Assembly: GCA_964616545.1 (NCBI GenBank)
Contig: CAZTUA010000006.1
Location: 1 to 52,693 of the forward strand
Source of the DNA: JAQVEM01 sp964616545
Lineage (GTDB): Bacteria > Actinomycetota > Humimicrobiia > Humimicrobiales > Humimicrobiaceae
Reading direction: 5' to 3'
DNA length: 52,693 nucleotides
The notes beneath the pieces were generated by a model. The model saw nothing but the letters and a program-made list of their open reading frames with translations. It did not search any database and was not told the origin of the DNA. Positions 42,611 to 52,175 of the stretch are shown one piece after another (positions within the stretch are counted from its first letter, which is position 1; each line of letters opens with the position of its first letter). A program made the position numbers and the translations under genes.

Positions 42611-44311
42611 ATGCTTAGAAATAATAATAATAAGATAAACAGGAAAAGAATATACTTCCTGTTTATTTTATTTTTAATGGCTTTTTCCCTGATAATCTAC
42701 AGGCTGGTTTCTATTCAGTATCTGGATGCATCAGAATATAAAAGTTATGCCGAATACCAGCATACCGGAGAGTTTACCATAATTTCAAAAAGAGGCGAGA
42801 TACTGGATAGGAATGGCGTAGAGCTGGCAATAAGCCTTAATGAAAGAACAATATATGCAAATCCAAAATTAGTTGTTGATCCGGCATATGAAGCTAAGGT
42901 TCTATCGGAAATACTGGAAATGGATGCCGGAGAAATAAAGGAAAAACTTGATAATAAAGACCTCGGATTTGTATATATACAGAGAAAAGTTTCCACGGAA
43001 AAAGCCGAACAAATTGCCGGACAAAATTTGCCGGGCATACATATCCAGAATGAGTCAAGAAGGTATTATCCCCTGGATGACGTGGCAGCACCAATAATAG
43101 GGTTCACCGGTGTGGATAACAACGGTCTTTCCGGAATTGAATTGCAATACGAAAAGGTACTGAGAGGCGTTGACATAAAGGTAACTGCCGAAAAAGATGT
43201 TTTTGGGAATATAATTCCAGTAAAAGACAGCCAGTACAGTGAACCAATCAACGGAAAAAATGTCATCCTGACCATTGATTCTCAGATTCAATATATAGTC
43301 CAGCAAAAACTTGAAGAACTTGTAACGGAATATGACGCGCCAGGCGCAATTTCTATAGTGATGAATCCAAAAAATGGGGAGATTTATGCGATGGCTTCTT
43401 ACCCTGGCTTCAATTTGAACAGTTACGAGGAAGCCGATTCAGAATTATATAAAGTACAGGGTATATCTTTTACATATGAGCCTGGTTCAACTTTTAAAAT
43501 AGTTAATGTTGCAACGGCACTGGAGAATAATGCGGTTGGTAAATATCAATTATTTAACCTTCCTCCCTCAATTAAAGTCGGCGACAGGGTGATAAAAGAA
43601 ATATTCAGAACTTATAATATTGAATACTCGACTGAAGATATAATAAAACATTCCAGCAATGTCGGAGCTGTTACAATTGCTTTAAGCATGGGAGAGAAAA
43701 AGTTCTGGGAAGGCATAAAAACTTTTGGATTTGGCGAAGTAACGGGAATAGAACTCCCCGGCGAAGAAAAAGGGCTATTTTATGATTACAAAACCTGGCC
43801 TTCATCAACCATAGGAGCACTTGCCATCGGCCAGAGCATATCGGTGACACCTCTGCAGCTGCTAAGAGCAATATGTGCCATTGCAAACGGCGGTTATCTT
43901 GTTACTCCTACTATTGTAAAGGAGGTAGAATTATTGGAAAATGGACATGATAATGCAACTGAAGAAGAGAGGGGAAGAGTAATCAGTAAAGAAACAGCAG
44001 ATGCGGTCAAGGATATGATGCTTGCCGTAGTAGAAGGAGGAACGGGAACAAAAGCGCAGGTAGAAGGCATAAAAGTCTGTGGTAAAACAGGGACCGGTGA
44101 AAAAGCAAACAGAAATGGTGCTGGCTATGATGAAGGAAGGAGCATAACTTCTTTTATTGGTTTTGCTCCTTATGAAGACCCTCAGGTGGCGATAATTGTT
44201 GTGGTAGATGAGCCACAGGCAGGCGGAAATGCAGTATGGGGCGGAACGGTGGCTGCACCTGCTTTTAGTGAAATAATGGATTTTTCCCTGAAAAAATTAA
44301 AAATAAAATAA
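42611..44311 (+). CDS. ftsI: Division-specific transpeptidase, class B PBP (FtsI)
   Basis: A 566-residue penicillin-binding protein. One N-terminal helix (about 14-34) anchors it, a dimerisation domain begins with SKRGEILDRNG, and the transpeptidase domain has nucleophile Ser293 in PGSTFK, SSNVGA and KTGTGE. No C-terminal PASTA domains are present. It cross-links septal peptidoglycan together with FtsW further down the cluster. The gene lies 20 bases after ftsL. Confidence 0.93.
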   Translation: MLRNNNNKINRKRIYFLFILFLMAFSLIIYRLVSIQYLDASEYKSYAEYQHTGEFTIISKRGEILDRNGVELAISLNERTIYANPKLVVDPAYEAKVLSEILEMDAGEIKEKLDNKDLGFVYIQRKVSTEKAEQIAGQNLPGIHIQNESRRYYPLDDVAAPIIGFTGVDNNGLSGIELQYEKVLRGVDIKVTAEKDVFGNIIPVKDSQYSEPINGKNVILTIDSQIQYIVQQKLEELVTEYDAPGAISIVMNPKNGEIYAMASYPGFNLNSYEEADSELYKVQGISFTYEPGSTFKIVNVATALENNAVGKYQLFNLPPSIKVGDRVIKEIFRTYNIEYSTEDIIKHSSNVGAVTIALSMGEKKFWEGIKTFGFGEVTGIELPGEEKGLFYDYKTWPSSTIGALAIGQSISVTPLQLLRAICAIANGGYLVTPTIVKEVELLENGHDNATEEERGRVISKETADAVKDMMLAVVEGGTGTKAQVEGIKVCGKTGTGEKANRNGAGYDEGRSITSFIGFAPYEDPQVAIIVVVDEPQAGGNAVWGGTVAAPAFSEIMDFSLKKLKIK

Positions 44312-44374
44312 CGGTGCAGGATTACTGAAGGATTATTAAAAGATTATGAACTTTATAATTTTTTTTGATAAAAA

Positions 44375-45871
44375 ATGAAATTAAAAGATTTATTAAAAGA
44401 AATAGACTACAGAGGAATTTACGGAAATAAAAGTGTTGAGATTAATAATATTTCCATAAATTCAAAAAAGGTGGAAAAGGGTAACCTTTTTGTAGCGATT
44501 GAAGGTTTCAGCCATGATGGGCATGATTTTATAAAAGAAGCTGTATCAGGTGGTGCATCTGCAGTATTGGCCCGAAAAAAAATAAAGATATCTTCAAATA
44601 TTACACAGATTATCGTTAGCGATACCAGAAAAGTGCTGCCTCTTCTATGCAGAAATTTTTACGGAAATCCTACCGGGGCATTCAGGTTAATTGGAGTTAC
44701 GGGGACCAATGGCAAGACTACGACATGTTATTTGATAGACTCTATTTTAAAGAGTGCCGGGATTAAAACTTCATTAATTACCACTGTTGAATCTTTTCTT
44801 AACAAAAGAGAGGTATTTTTCGATCGAACTACTCCGGAATCAACAGACTTAAATGTTTTTTTTGATAAGAGCAGACAGGAAAACATTGATACCGCCTGCA
44901 TGGAGGTATCTTCTCATTCAATAGATCTTCACAGAGTCGATTATCTTGGATTTAATTATTTTGTGTTTACCAATCTTTCACAGGACCATCTGGATTACCA
45001 TAAGAGCATGGAAAGCTACTTTAGCGTAAAAAAGAAATTATTCCTGAATGTAAACCGCCATATTTATGGCGGAGAAAAAGCTATTATTAATATAGACGAT
45101 AGCTATGGAAGAGAGATTTTAAAGGCTACTGACCTTAAAAATATTACTTACTCGCTTGAATCGAAGAGAGCAGATATATGGCCTGAAAATATAAAGAATT
45201 CTATTTCCGGTATCAAAATGACTGTAAATACCCCGGATGTTGGAAAACTTAACATCTCCTCTCCTCTGTGCGGATACTTTAATATTTACAATATACTGGC
45301 AGCAATGGCTGTATGCATTGATGCGGGAATAGAGAAAAAACATATAATAAAAGGCATTAATTCAATGCGTGGCGTGAAGGGAAGATTTGAAAAAGTATAT
45401 ACTGACGGGAGGACTTCGGTAATAGTAGATTATGCTCACACACCCGATGGGCTGAGGAATGTACTGGGTACCGCGCGTGGATTATTAAAGCAGGGCGGCA
45501 GGATAATATCTGTATTTGGGTGCGGCGGCGACCGTGATAGAGGCAAAAGAAGAATAATGGGTCATCTTTCGGGGCAGTATGCTGATTATACAATTATAAC
45601 ATCGGATAACCCGAGATCCGAGAACCCTGCCTCAATAATTAATATGATAGAGGAGGGTGTGATTGAGTGCGGAAATGACAGGTACTCAGTCGAGGTTGAC
45701 AGGAAAAAGGCAATATTAAAAGCACTTAAAATGGCAGCCGGAAATGATATAGTTATAATTGCCGGTAAGGGTCATGAGAATTATCAGGAATTTAAAGGTT
45801 ATAAAATACACTTCAGTGACCAGGAAGTTATAAAAGAATGGGCTGACAGTAAAAATGAAAGAGAAATTTAA
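44375..45871 (+). CDS. murE: UDP-MurNAc-tripeptide synthetase, meso-DAP type
   Basis: A 498-residue Mur ligase adding the third amino acid to UDP-MurNAc-dipeptide. The ATP loop is GVTGTNGKTTT. The amino-acid site reads SDNPRSENP: the DNPR motif is the marker of enzymes that add meso-diaminopimelate, while lysine-adding enzymes differ there. DYAHTPDGL and AGKGHENYQ are also present. This predicts DAP-type peptidoglycan. The end overlaps murF by 17 bases. Confidence 0.94.
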   Translation: MKLKDLLKEIDYRGIYGNKSVEINNISINSKKVEKGNLFVAIEGFSHDGHDFIKEAVSGGASAVLARKKIKISSNITQIIVSDTRKVLPLLCRNFYGNPTGAFRLIGVTGTNGKTTTCYLIDSILKSAGIKTSLITTVESFLNKREVFFDRTTPESTDLNVFFDKSRQENIDTACMEVSSHSIDLHRVDYLGFNYFVFTNLSQDHLDYHKSMESYFSVKKKLFLNVNRHIYGGEKAIINIDDSYGREILKATDLKNITYSLESKRADIWPENIKNSISGIKMTVNTPDVGKLNISSPLCGYFNIYNILAAMAVCIDAGIEKKHIIKGINSMRGVKGRFEKVYTDGRTSVIVDYAHTPDGLRNVLGTARGLLKQGGRIISVFGCGGDRDRGKRRIMGHLSGQYADYTIITSDNPRSENPASIINMIEEGVIECGNDRYSVEVDRKKAILKALKMAAGNDIVIIAGKGHENYQEFKGYKIHFSDQEVIKEWADSKNEREI

Positions 45872-47291
45872 AATAGAAGATATAATATCATGGACGGGAT
45901 GCAGGCTGGTCTCAGGGAATAAGGAAAAATATATTCATAGCATCTCAACGGATTCCAGAACTATAAAAAAGGGAGATTTTTTTATCCCGATTATGGGTGA
46001 AAAATACGATGGCCATGATTTTATAGAAGCAGCGCTGGAAAAAAATGCATGCGGCTTTGTTTTTGAATCAAAGCACAGTAAAAGTTTAGAGCGATGGAAT
46101 GAAATTATAAAGAATAAAAACTTAAAGGATACCCTGGTTCTAAAATCAGAAAATAATTTAAATTTTCTTAACAGCATTGCATATAACTACATCCGTAAAT
46201 TCAGGCCCACCGTGATAGGAATTACAGGCAGCGCTGGCAAAACTACTGCAAAAAATTTACTGGTAAGCATATTGAGCAGAAAATATAGAGCAGGGTACAC
46301 CCTGGGCAATTACAATACTGAAATAGGGGTTTCAAAATCAATTCTGGAAATTGACAGCAAAACCGATTTTTTTATTGCTGAACTGGGCATGCGGGGCAGG
46401 GGTCAGATAAAATTGCTGTCGGATATATGTAATTTAAACGTTGGAGCAATAACTGCAGTTGGACAATCGCACCTTGCTTTTTTTGAAGATATAAGAGAGA
46501 TAGCACTTGCAAAGGCTGAGATAGCAGAAATCCTGCACAGAAACGGTGGAGTTTTATTTTTAAACAATGATGACGAATACAGCGATTTTATAGAAAAAAA
46601 TGTTAAATGCAGAATTTTAAAATTTGGAAGGGATAATAATATCGATTTCAATTTTATTGAATGCGATATTGACGATATGGGCAGATTCATGTTTAGCTTA
46701 TTTATGGGTAATAAAAAAATTACAGACATAGAATTAAATGTTCCCGGCTACCATAATATGTATAATGCATGCTGTGCTGCTGCAATAGCCTTATATCTCG
46801 GCCTGGAAAGCAGGACAATTAAGGAGGGAATTGAAGAAGCGGTTATTGAAAGTTCCAGAATGGAAATAATAAAGAGGAAAGGCAGGATAATCATCGATGA
46901 TTGCTATAATGCAAATCCTTTGTCTGTAAAGAGAGCGATTGACACTCTGGCCTTAATTTCAAAAAAAAGAAAAATGAGAAGCGTCGCAGTAATTGGAGAT
47001 ATGCTGGAACTGGGGAATGACTCGCCTGGCCTGCACCGTGAAATTGGCAGCTATTTAACAGAAAGAAAAGTAGATGTATTGATTGCCGTAGGCAGTCTTG
47101 CCAAAAACATATGTGAAGGCTTTAAAGATAATATAAATTTTGTTAATAATAAGAGTAAGGTAGAGTATTATTATTTTAAAGACAGGGAAGAATTAACCGG
47201 GGAGATAGATGGTTTGCTTAAGGACGGGGACCTGGTTTTAATAAAAGGCTCAAGAGCAAATAAAATGGAAGATATTATTAATAAAATATGA
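45855..47291 (+). CDS. murF: UDP-MurNAc-tripeptide--D-Ala-D-Ala ligase
   Basis: A 478-residue Mur ligase that adds D-Ala-D-Ala to complete the pentapeptide. The N-terminal domain has STDSRTIKKGDFFIP, the ATP loop is GITGSAGKTTAKN, and TLGNYNTEIGVS and DDCYNANPLSVKRAID are characteristic MurF blocks. The start lies within the end of murE. Confidence 0.94.
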   Translation: MKEKFKIEDIISWTGCRLVSGNKEKYIHSISTDSRTIKKGDFFIPIMGEKYDGHDFIEAALEKNACGFVFESKHSKSLERWNEIIKNKNLKDTLVLKSENNLNFLNSIAYNYIRKFRPTVIGITGSAGKTTAKNLLVSILSRKYRAGYTLGNYNTEIGVSKSILEIDSKTDFFIAELGMRGRGQIKLLSDICNLNVGAITAVGQSHLAFFEDIREIALAKAEIAEILHRNGGVLFLNNDDEYSDFIEKNVKCRILKFGRDNNIDFNFIECDIDDMGRFMFSLFMGNKKITDIELNVPGYHNMYNACCAAAIALYLGLESRTIKEGIEEAVIESSRMEIIKRKGRIIIDDCYNANPLSVKRAIDTLALISKKRKMRSVAVIGDMLELGNDSPGLHREIGSYLTERKVDVLIAVGSLAKNICEGFKDNINFVNNKSKVEYYYFKDREELTGEIDGLLKDGDLVLIKGSRANKMEDIINKI

Positions 47292-47310
47292 TACAGGCAG
47301 GGGTTGATAC

Positions 47311-48324
47311 ATGACCTGGATATTTCTATCTATCATAATTGGAGGCATAATGTCGCTTCTGTTGACGCCTCTTTTTATAAAGTTTCAAAAAAACAAACAA
47401 ATTGGAGAAAGAATAAGGATAGACGGCCCAAAAACACATTCTGCCAAAACAGGAACACCAACCATGGGCGGATTGGTTTTTGTACTATCGTCGATGGCTG
47501 CTTTTATAATAGTGAGCCTGATTAAGTACTACAGACATGAAGATTACAGCATAGAAGGTATTTTTATTATTTCGGTTCTGCTGCTGTGCAGTTTTATAGG
47601 ATTTATCGATGATTATATTGCACTTAAAATGCAGAGGTCTCTCGGTTTGAGATGGTGGGTAAAAATGTCCCTTCTAGCTGTAGTTTGCGTTTACTTTATA
47701 TTATTTTCAAAATTTATTCTTAATAGTACTACTTATCTGAGTATACCTTTCACCAGTATAAATATTGAACTGGGGAACTGGTATTATGCCATTGTGGTCC
47801 TTATTATAATAAGTACCACCAATGCAGTTAATCTGACAGACGGCCTTGATGGTCTGGCAGCGGGTGCTTCTTCAATCGTTCTTGCCGTATTTAGCTTTAT
47901 TGCATTTCTGGAATGGTCCGTGCTGGATATTCCCTATGCCGTGGATATTGCTGTTGTAAGCGGCGGGACACTTGCAGCATGTATAGGATTTTTATGGTGG
48001 AATACGGCCCCTGCGGAAATTTTTATGGGCGATACTGGCGCTTTTGGGCTGGGAGGATTAATCGCAGCAGTTGCTATAATTTTAAATCAGGAAATTCTGC
48101 TGATTGTAATCGGCGGAATCTTTGTGATTGAAACATTATCTGTAATAATACAGGTTTTATGGTTTAAGATGTTTAAGAGAAGGGTATTTAAGATGGCGCC
48201 CATCCATCACCATTTTGAACTTCTTGAATGGCCGGAAATAAAGATTATTATAAGATTCTGGATTGTGTGTATTTTATTTGCAGGAGTAGGATTCTTTATT
48301 TATTACTTAAAATTTATTGATTAA
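47311..48324 (+). CDS. mraY: Phospho-MurNAc-pentapeptide transferase
   Basis: A 337-residue integral membrane enzyme with about ten helices. It moves phospho-MurNAc-pentapeptide onto undecaprenyl phosphate to make lipid I. The family signatures are KTHSAKTGTPTMGG, FIDDYIA, NLTDGLDGLAAG, FMGDTGAFGLGG and PIHHHFELLEWPE. A GGGG-type ribosome site precedes the ATG. Confidence 0.95.
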   Translation: MTWIFLSIIIGGIMSLLLTPLFIKFQKNKQIGERIRIDGPKTHSAKTGTPTMGGLVFVLSSMAAFIIVSLIKYYRHEDYSIEGIFIISVLLLCSFIGFIDDYIALKMQRSLGLRWWVKMSLLAVVCVYFILFSKFILNSTTYLSIPFTSINIELGNWYYAIVVLIIISTTNAVNLTDGLDGLAAGASSIVLAVFSFIAFLEWSVLDIPYAVDIAVVSGGTLAACIGFLWWNTAPAEIFMGDTGAFGLGGLIAAVAIILNQEILLIVIGGIFVIETLSVIIQVLWFKMFKRRVFKMAPIHHHFELLEWPEIKIIIRFWIVCILFAGVGFFIYYLKFID

Positions 48325-48329
48325 ATAAA

Positions 48330-49805
48330 ATGGAAGAAAGAACTGGTTTTATAGAAAATTGCAATCTACTGGTTATCGGTCTGGGGAAAACAGGGATTTC
48401 GGTAATAAAGAAAATGCATGACGTGTGTTCATCAATAACTGCGGTGGACAGCAATCCAGAACTGGAGCTTGAGACTGCATTCGGGGGGAATTGTTATAAG
48501 AGTTATGATAATCTAAAAGCAATAATCGGGAAAGAACACCTGGATGAGAAGGAGATTTCAAAAGAAATAAATCTTATGATAGTAAGCCCGGGTGTTCCCG
48601 GCGATATGCCGCTTGTCAGATATGCCGGGGAAAGAGGAATTCCTGTCTGGAGCGAGCTTGAGCTTGCATGGAGACTGCTTGATGCCGGAGAACAAAAAAG
48701 AACGGTAGCCGTAACGGGAACAAATGGCAAAACAACTGTTGTAAAGCTAATCGGGGAGATTCTTAACAGCTCAGGAAAAAATTGTGTTGTATGCGGCAAT
48801 GTCGGGCTGCCTTTAATTGACACTGTAAATATTACCGGGGAAGATAAAATTGCAGCCAGTAATACTGTAAATAAAAAACTGATAAGAGTGATAGAAGTCA
48901 GCAGCTTCCAGATGGAGAGAGTATATAGATTCAAACCTTATATCGGTGTCATATTGAATGTAACCAGTGATCATATGGACAGGCACAGAACCCTTGATAA
49001 TTATGGAAGACTAAAATTAAAGTTATTTGAAAACCAGGATAGCAGCGGCCGGGCAGTTTTTAATGCTGATGACTCATATATTGCGCGGGGAGTCGCTGCT
49101 ATGCTTAAAAAACAAAAACAGCTGCCAGTGTTTCTCAGATATGGAATAAAAAAAGAAGAGGGAATGGATATTTTTTATAAAGAAGGACAGATTTTTTACA
49201 ATATTGATAAAGAAAAAGGGAAAATAAATGTAAAGGATTCTCCTCTCAGAGGTAAACATAACATATATAATATCATGGCTTCAGCTGCTTCTTCTCTGCT
49301 GCTGGGCGTAGATAAAAAAAACATCGAGAGAACAGTAAACAATTTTAAACCACTGGGCCACAGGCTTGAATATCTTGGTTCGGTAAAAAAAGTAAGATGC
49401 TTCAATGACTCAAAATCAACCAATCCGGATGCAACTGCAGCTGCTCTTGGAGACTTCGAAAAAGATGTAACATTGATTATGGGCGGAAAAGATAAGGATA
49501 TGGATTTTTCGGAGTTAATAAATATTTTAAATAAGAAAGTTAAAAACCTGATTTTAATAGGAGAATCTTCCGAAAAGATTTATAAATTAATAGCGGAGCA
49601 TGATTTTAACTATAAAGTATTCAGGTGCAGGACTCTTGAAGAAGCGGTAAACAGGGGATTTGAGGCTGCAAAGCCCGGCGAAGTATTATTGCTTTCTCCT
49701 GCCTGTGCCAGCATGGATATGTTTAAAGATTACAGGGAGAGAGGAAATAAATTTAGAAGTCTCGTATTTTCGGCAGGAAAAGCGAGAGCAGAAAAAAAGA
49801 ATTAA
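48330..49805 (+). CDS. murD: UDP-MurNAc-L-Ala--D-Glu ligase
   Basis: A 491-residue Mur ligase adding D-glutamate to UDP-MurNAc-L-alanine. The N-terminal Rossmann domain has LVIGLGKTGISV, the ATP loop is AVTGTNGKTTVV, and the MurD blocks VSSFQ, NDSKSTNPDAT and LLSPACASMDMFKDYRERG are all present. It is five bases after mraY. At 491 residues it is slightly longer than the usual ~450, with an insertion near 170-185. Confidence 0.94.
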   Translation: MEERTGFIENCNLLVIGLGKTGISVIKKMHDVCSSITAVDSNPELELETAFGGNCYKSYDNLKAIIGKEHLDEKEISKEINLMIVSPGVPGDMPLVRYAGERGIPVWSELELAWRLLDAGEQKRTVAVTGTNGKTTVVKLIGEILNSSGKNCVVCGNVGLPLIDTVNITGEDKIAASNTVNKKLIRVIEVSSFQMERVYRFKPYIGVILNVTSDHMDRHRTLDNYGRLKLKLFENQDSSGRAVFNADDSYIARGVAAMLKKQKQLPVFLRYGIKKEEGMDIFYKEGQIFYNIDKEKGKINVKDSPLRGKHNIYNIMASAASSLLLGVDKKNIERTVNNFKPLGHRLEYLGSVKKVRCFNDSKSTNPDATAAALGDFEKDVTLIMGGKDKDMDFSELINILNKKVKNLILIGESSEKIYKLIAEHDFNYKVFRCRTLEEAVNRGFEAAKPGEVLLLSPACASMDMFKDYRERGNKFRSLVFSAGKARAEKKN

Positions 49806-49843
49806 AAAAAGATACACGCAGAATAATAAAAGCAGGGAAGCGC

Positions 49844-50992
49844 ATGGCAGGAGAGAGAAATATCAGAAAATATAATTTCTTAAAGGTTAATATAGAATAT
49901 TATTTTCTGTTCATTCTAACACTGATACTATCTATAATTGGCCTGATAATGATAACAAGCTCCTCTATATCAGCGGGAGAAAGATATTTTAATGATCCGT
50001 ACTGGTTTATCAGAAGGCAGATAATCTGGTGGGTTATATCTTTTGCTTTTCTTATCCTGGCTTCAAAAATAAATTACCGTATCTACCAGAAGTTTTCCAA
50101 TTTTTTTATACTTATAATAATAGGGATGCTTGCACTGATTCTTATTCCGGGAATGGGTATAGAAGTTGGCGGCTCAAAAAGATGGCTTGATTTATGGTTT
50201 TTTAACGTGCAGCCTTCAGAGTTTGCAAAAATTGCCGTGGCCCTGGTGTTCTGCGATAGCATTGACCGTAAATACAGGCATGATAACCGGTTAAGAAATA
50301 TTATTCTCCCTCCTTTTATGGCTTTATGCATTATAACTATTTTAATTTTTCTTGAGCCGGATCTGAGCTCTGCAATCGTTATCTGGATAATTGCTTTTAT
50401 AATCATGTTCGTAGGAGAAGTAAGATTCAAACATCTATTCGGATTGGGATTTATGGGGCTTGTAATAACAATAAGCTACTTATTTTTGGAAGATTATAGA
50501 AGAGAAAGACTATTTGCCTTTTTAAACAGATCAGGAGAAACAGAAGGAGCAAATTTTCAGGTAACCCAGTCTCTGATTGCACTGGGTTCGGGTAATTTAA
50601 CCGGTCTTGGGCTGGGTAACAGCATGCAAAAATATTCCTATCTTCCGGAAGCGCATACTGATTTTATTTTTGCAATTATTGGCGAAGAGCTGGGCCTGGC
50701 GGGTACTATTATTACAGTAGTATTATTTATGCTTTTTTTATTTTTTGGAATAAGAATCTGCATTAAAACGAGAGACTATTTTGGCAGGATACTTGCAGCG
50801 GGCCTTACCAGCATTATAATAGTTCCGGCAATAATTAATATTTTTGTTGTTACCGGCCTGGCTCCGGTAACAGGACTTACGCTGCCTTTTATCAGTTCAG
50901 GCGGTTCATCATTATTTGTTAATATGATAGTGGTAGGTATACTGCTGAATATATCAAGAAGAAGCAGCGAAACACCGGTAAGAAATCAATAA
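49844..50992 (+). CDS. ftsW: Lipid II polymerase FtsW (SEDS family)
   Basis: A 382-residue SEDS glycosyltransferase with about ten helices. GSKRWLDLWFFNVQPSEFAK, EPDLSSAIVIW, LPEAHTDFIFAIIGEELG and PFISSGGSSL are the conserved blocks. It polymerises lipid II at the septum with FtsI as partner. The ATG is preceded by AGGGA. RodA is a close relative; the position between murD and murG supports FtsW. Confidence 0.93.
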   Translation: MAGERNIRKYNFLKVNIEYYFLFILTLILSIIGLIMITSSSISAGERYFNDPYWFIRRQIIWWVISFAFLILASKINYRIYQKFSNFFILIIIGMLALILIPGMGIEVGGSKRWLDLWFFNVQPSEFAKIAVALVFCDSIDRKYRHDNRLRNIILPPFMALCIITILIFLEPDLSSAIVIWIIAFIIMFVGEVRFKHLFGLGFMGLVITISYLFLEDYRRERLFAFLNRSGETEGANFQVTQSLIALGSGNLTGLGLGNSMQKYSYLPEAHTDFIFAIIGEELGLAGTIITVVLFMLFLFFGIRICIKTRDYFGRILAAGLTSIIIVPAIINIFVVTGLAPVTGLTLPFISSGGSSLFVNMIVVGILLNISRRSSETPVRNQ

Positions 50993-51026
50993 TGTTAGGA
51001 AAGAATGACGGCGGTGCGGCATTAAA

Positions 51027-52175
51027 ATGAAGAAGAAAAATGAGATAAAAAAGAAGATAGTAATATGCGCCGGCGGAACCGGCGGGCATATTTATCCTGC
51101 CCTGGCAGTAGCAGAGTACATAAAAGATAATTATAAGTTTTGCGAAATTCTTTTTATCAGCAGTGAGAGAGGCCTCGGAGCCGAGCTTGTACCGCAGCAT
51201 AATATAAGCTATAGAACAGTAAAATCCTGCGGGCTGGTTACGGATGTGAATATATTTAGAAAAATTTTAAATATAATAAAATTTTTTTATTTTTATATTA
51301 TTGGTTTTTTCCAATCTCTGGCGATAGTACTGAAGTTTAAACCTGATATAATACTTGGTATGGGCGGTTATGTATGTGCCCCGGTGCTTACGGCCGGTAT
51401 TTTCACAGGTACAAAGACTGCTCTGCATGAACAGAATTATATTCCCGGAAGGCTAAACAGTTTTTTTTCAAGATTTGCAAAATTTAATTTTATAAGTTTT
51501 AATGATACGGCCAGATATCTGAAAGCCGGGAGTGACAGGGTTATTTTTACAGGAAATCCGTTAAGAAAAACAATAAAAACAATAGAAAATTCTGTTCCTG
51601 AATATGAGAAATGGGGCCTTGAGAAAGGAAGATTTACCATAACTGCTTTTGGAGGAAGCCTGGGTGCAGAAAAAATAAATAATACGGTTATCAGCCTGTA
51701 TGATTATTTTAAAAATGACAACAAAATACAGATTTTGCTTATTTCAGGGAAACGTTTTTACGACAGGTTGATGGAGAATAAAAGTGGTATTATTAACCCG
51801 GAAGATAAGATTATTTTTAGAATTTTTGATTATATAAGCGAAATTAATGAAATATACCATATATCAGATCTATTAATTTCAAGAGCGGGGGCAAATACAA
51901 TATCCGAGATAATGGAATATAATATACCTTCAATACTTGTGCCTTATCCTCAAGCAGTGGCAAACCACCAGTTTTACAATGCAGAGTTTCTGGTTAAAAA
52001 GGGTAAGGCTATTATGATTGAGGACAGGGATCTGTGTGAAGAGAGAATAATTAAAGTAATAAAAAGGCTTGCTGAAGCAGATAGGAAAAAGTATAAAGAA
52101 ATGAAGAGCATAAGAATTAACGATGTTTTAACAGATAGTGCAGGCCTGATTGCATCAAAATTAATGGAGAATTAA
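51027..52175 (+). CDS. murG: UDP-GlcNAc--lipid I N-acetylglucosaminyltransferase
   Basis: A 382-residue GT28 enzyme that adds GlcNAc to lipid I to make lipid II at the inner membrane face. The N-terminal glycine loop is GGTGGHIYPALAVAEYI, the second is GGSLGAEKIN, and the C-terminal acceptor site reads SRAGANTISEI followed by PYPQAVANHQFYNA. The stop is followed at once by the murC ATG. Confidence 0.95.
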   Translation: MKKKNEIKKKIVICAGGTGGHIYPALAVAEYIKDNYKFCEILFISSERGLGAELVPQHNISYRTVKSCGLVTDVNIFRKILNIIKFFYFYIIGFFQSLAIVLKFKPDIILGMGGYVCAPVLTAGIFTGTKTALHEQNYIPGRLNSFFSRFAKFNFISFNDTARYLKAGSDRVIFTGNPLRKTIKTIENSVPEYEKWGLEKGRFTITAFGGSLGAEKINNTVISLYDYFKNDNKIQILLISGKRFYDRLMENKSGIINPEDKIIFRIFDYISEINEIYHISDLLISRAGANTISEIMEYNIPSILVPYPQAVANHQFYNAEFLVKKGKAIMIEDRDLCEERIIKVIKRLAEADRKKYKEMKSIRINDVLTDSAGLIASKLMEN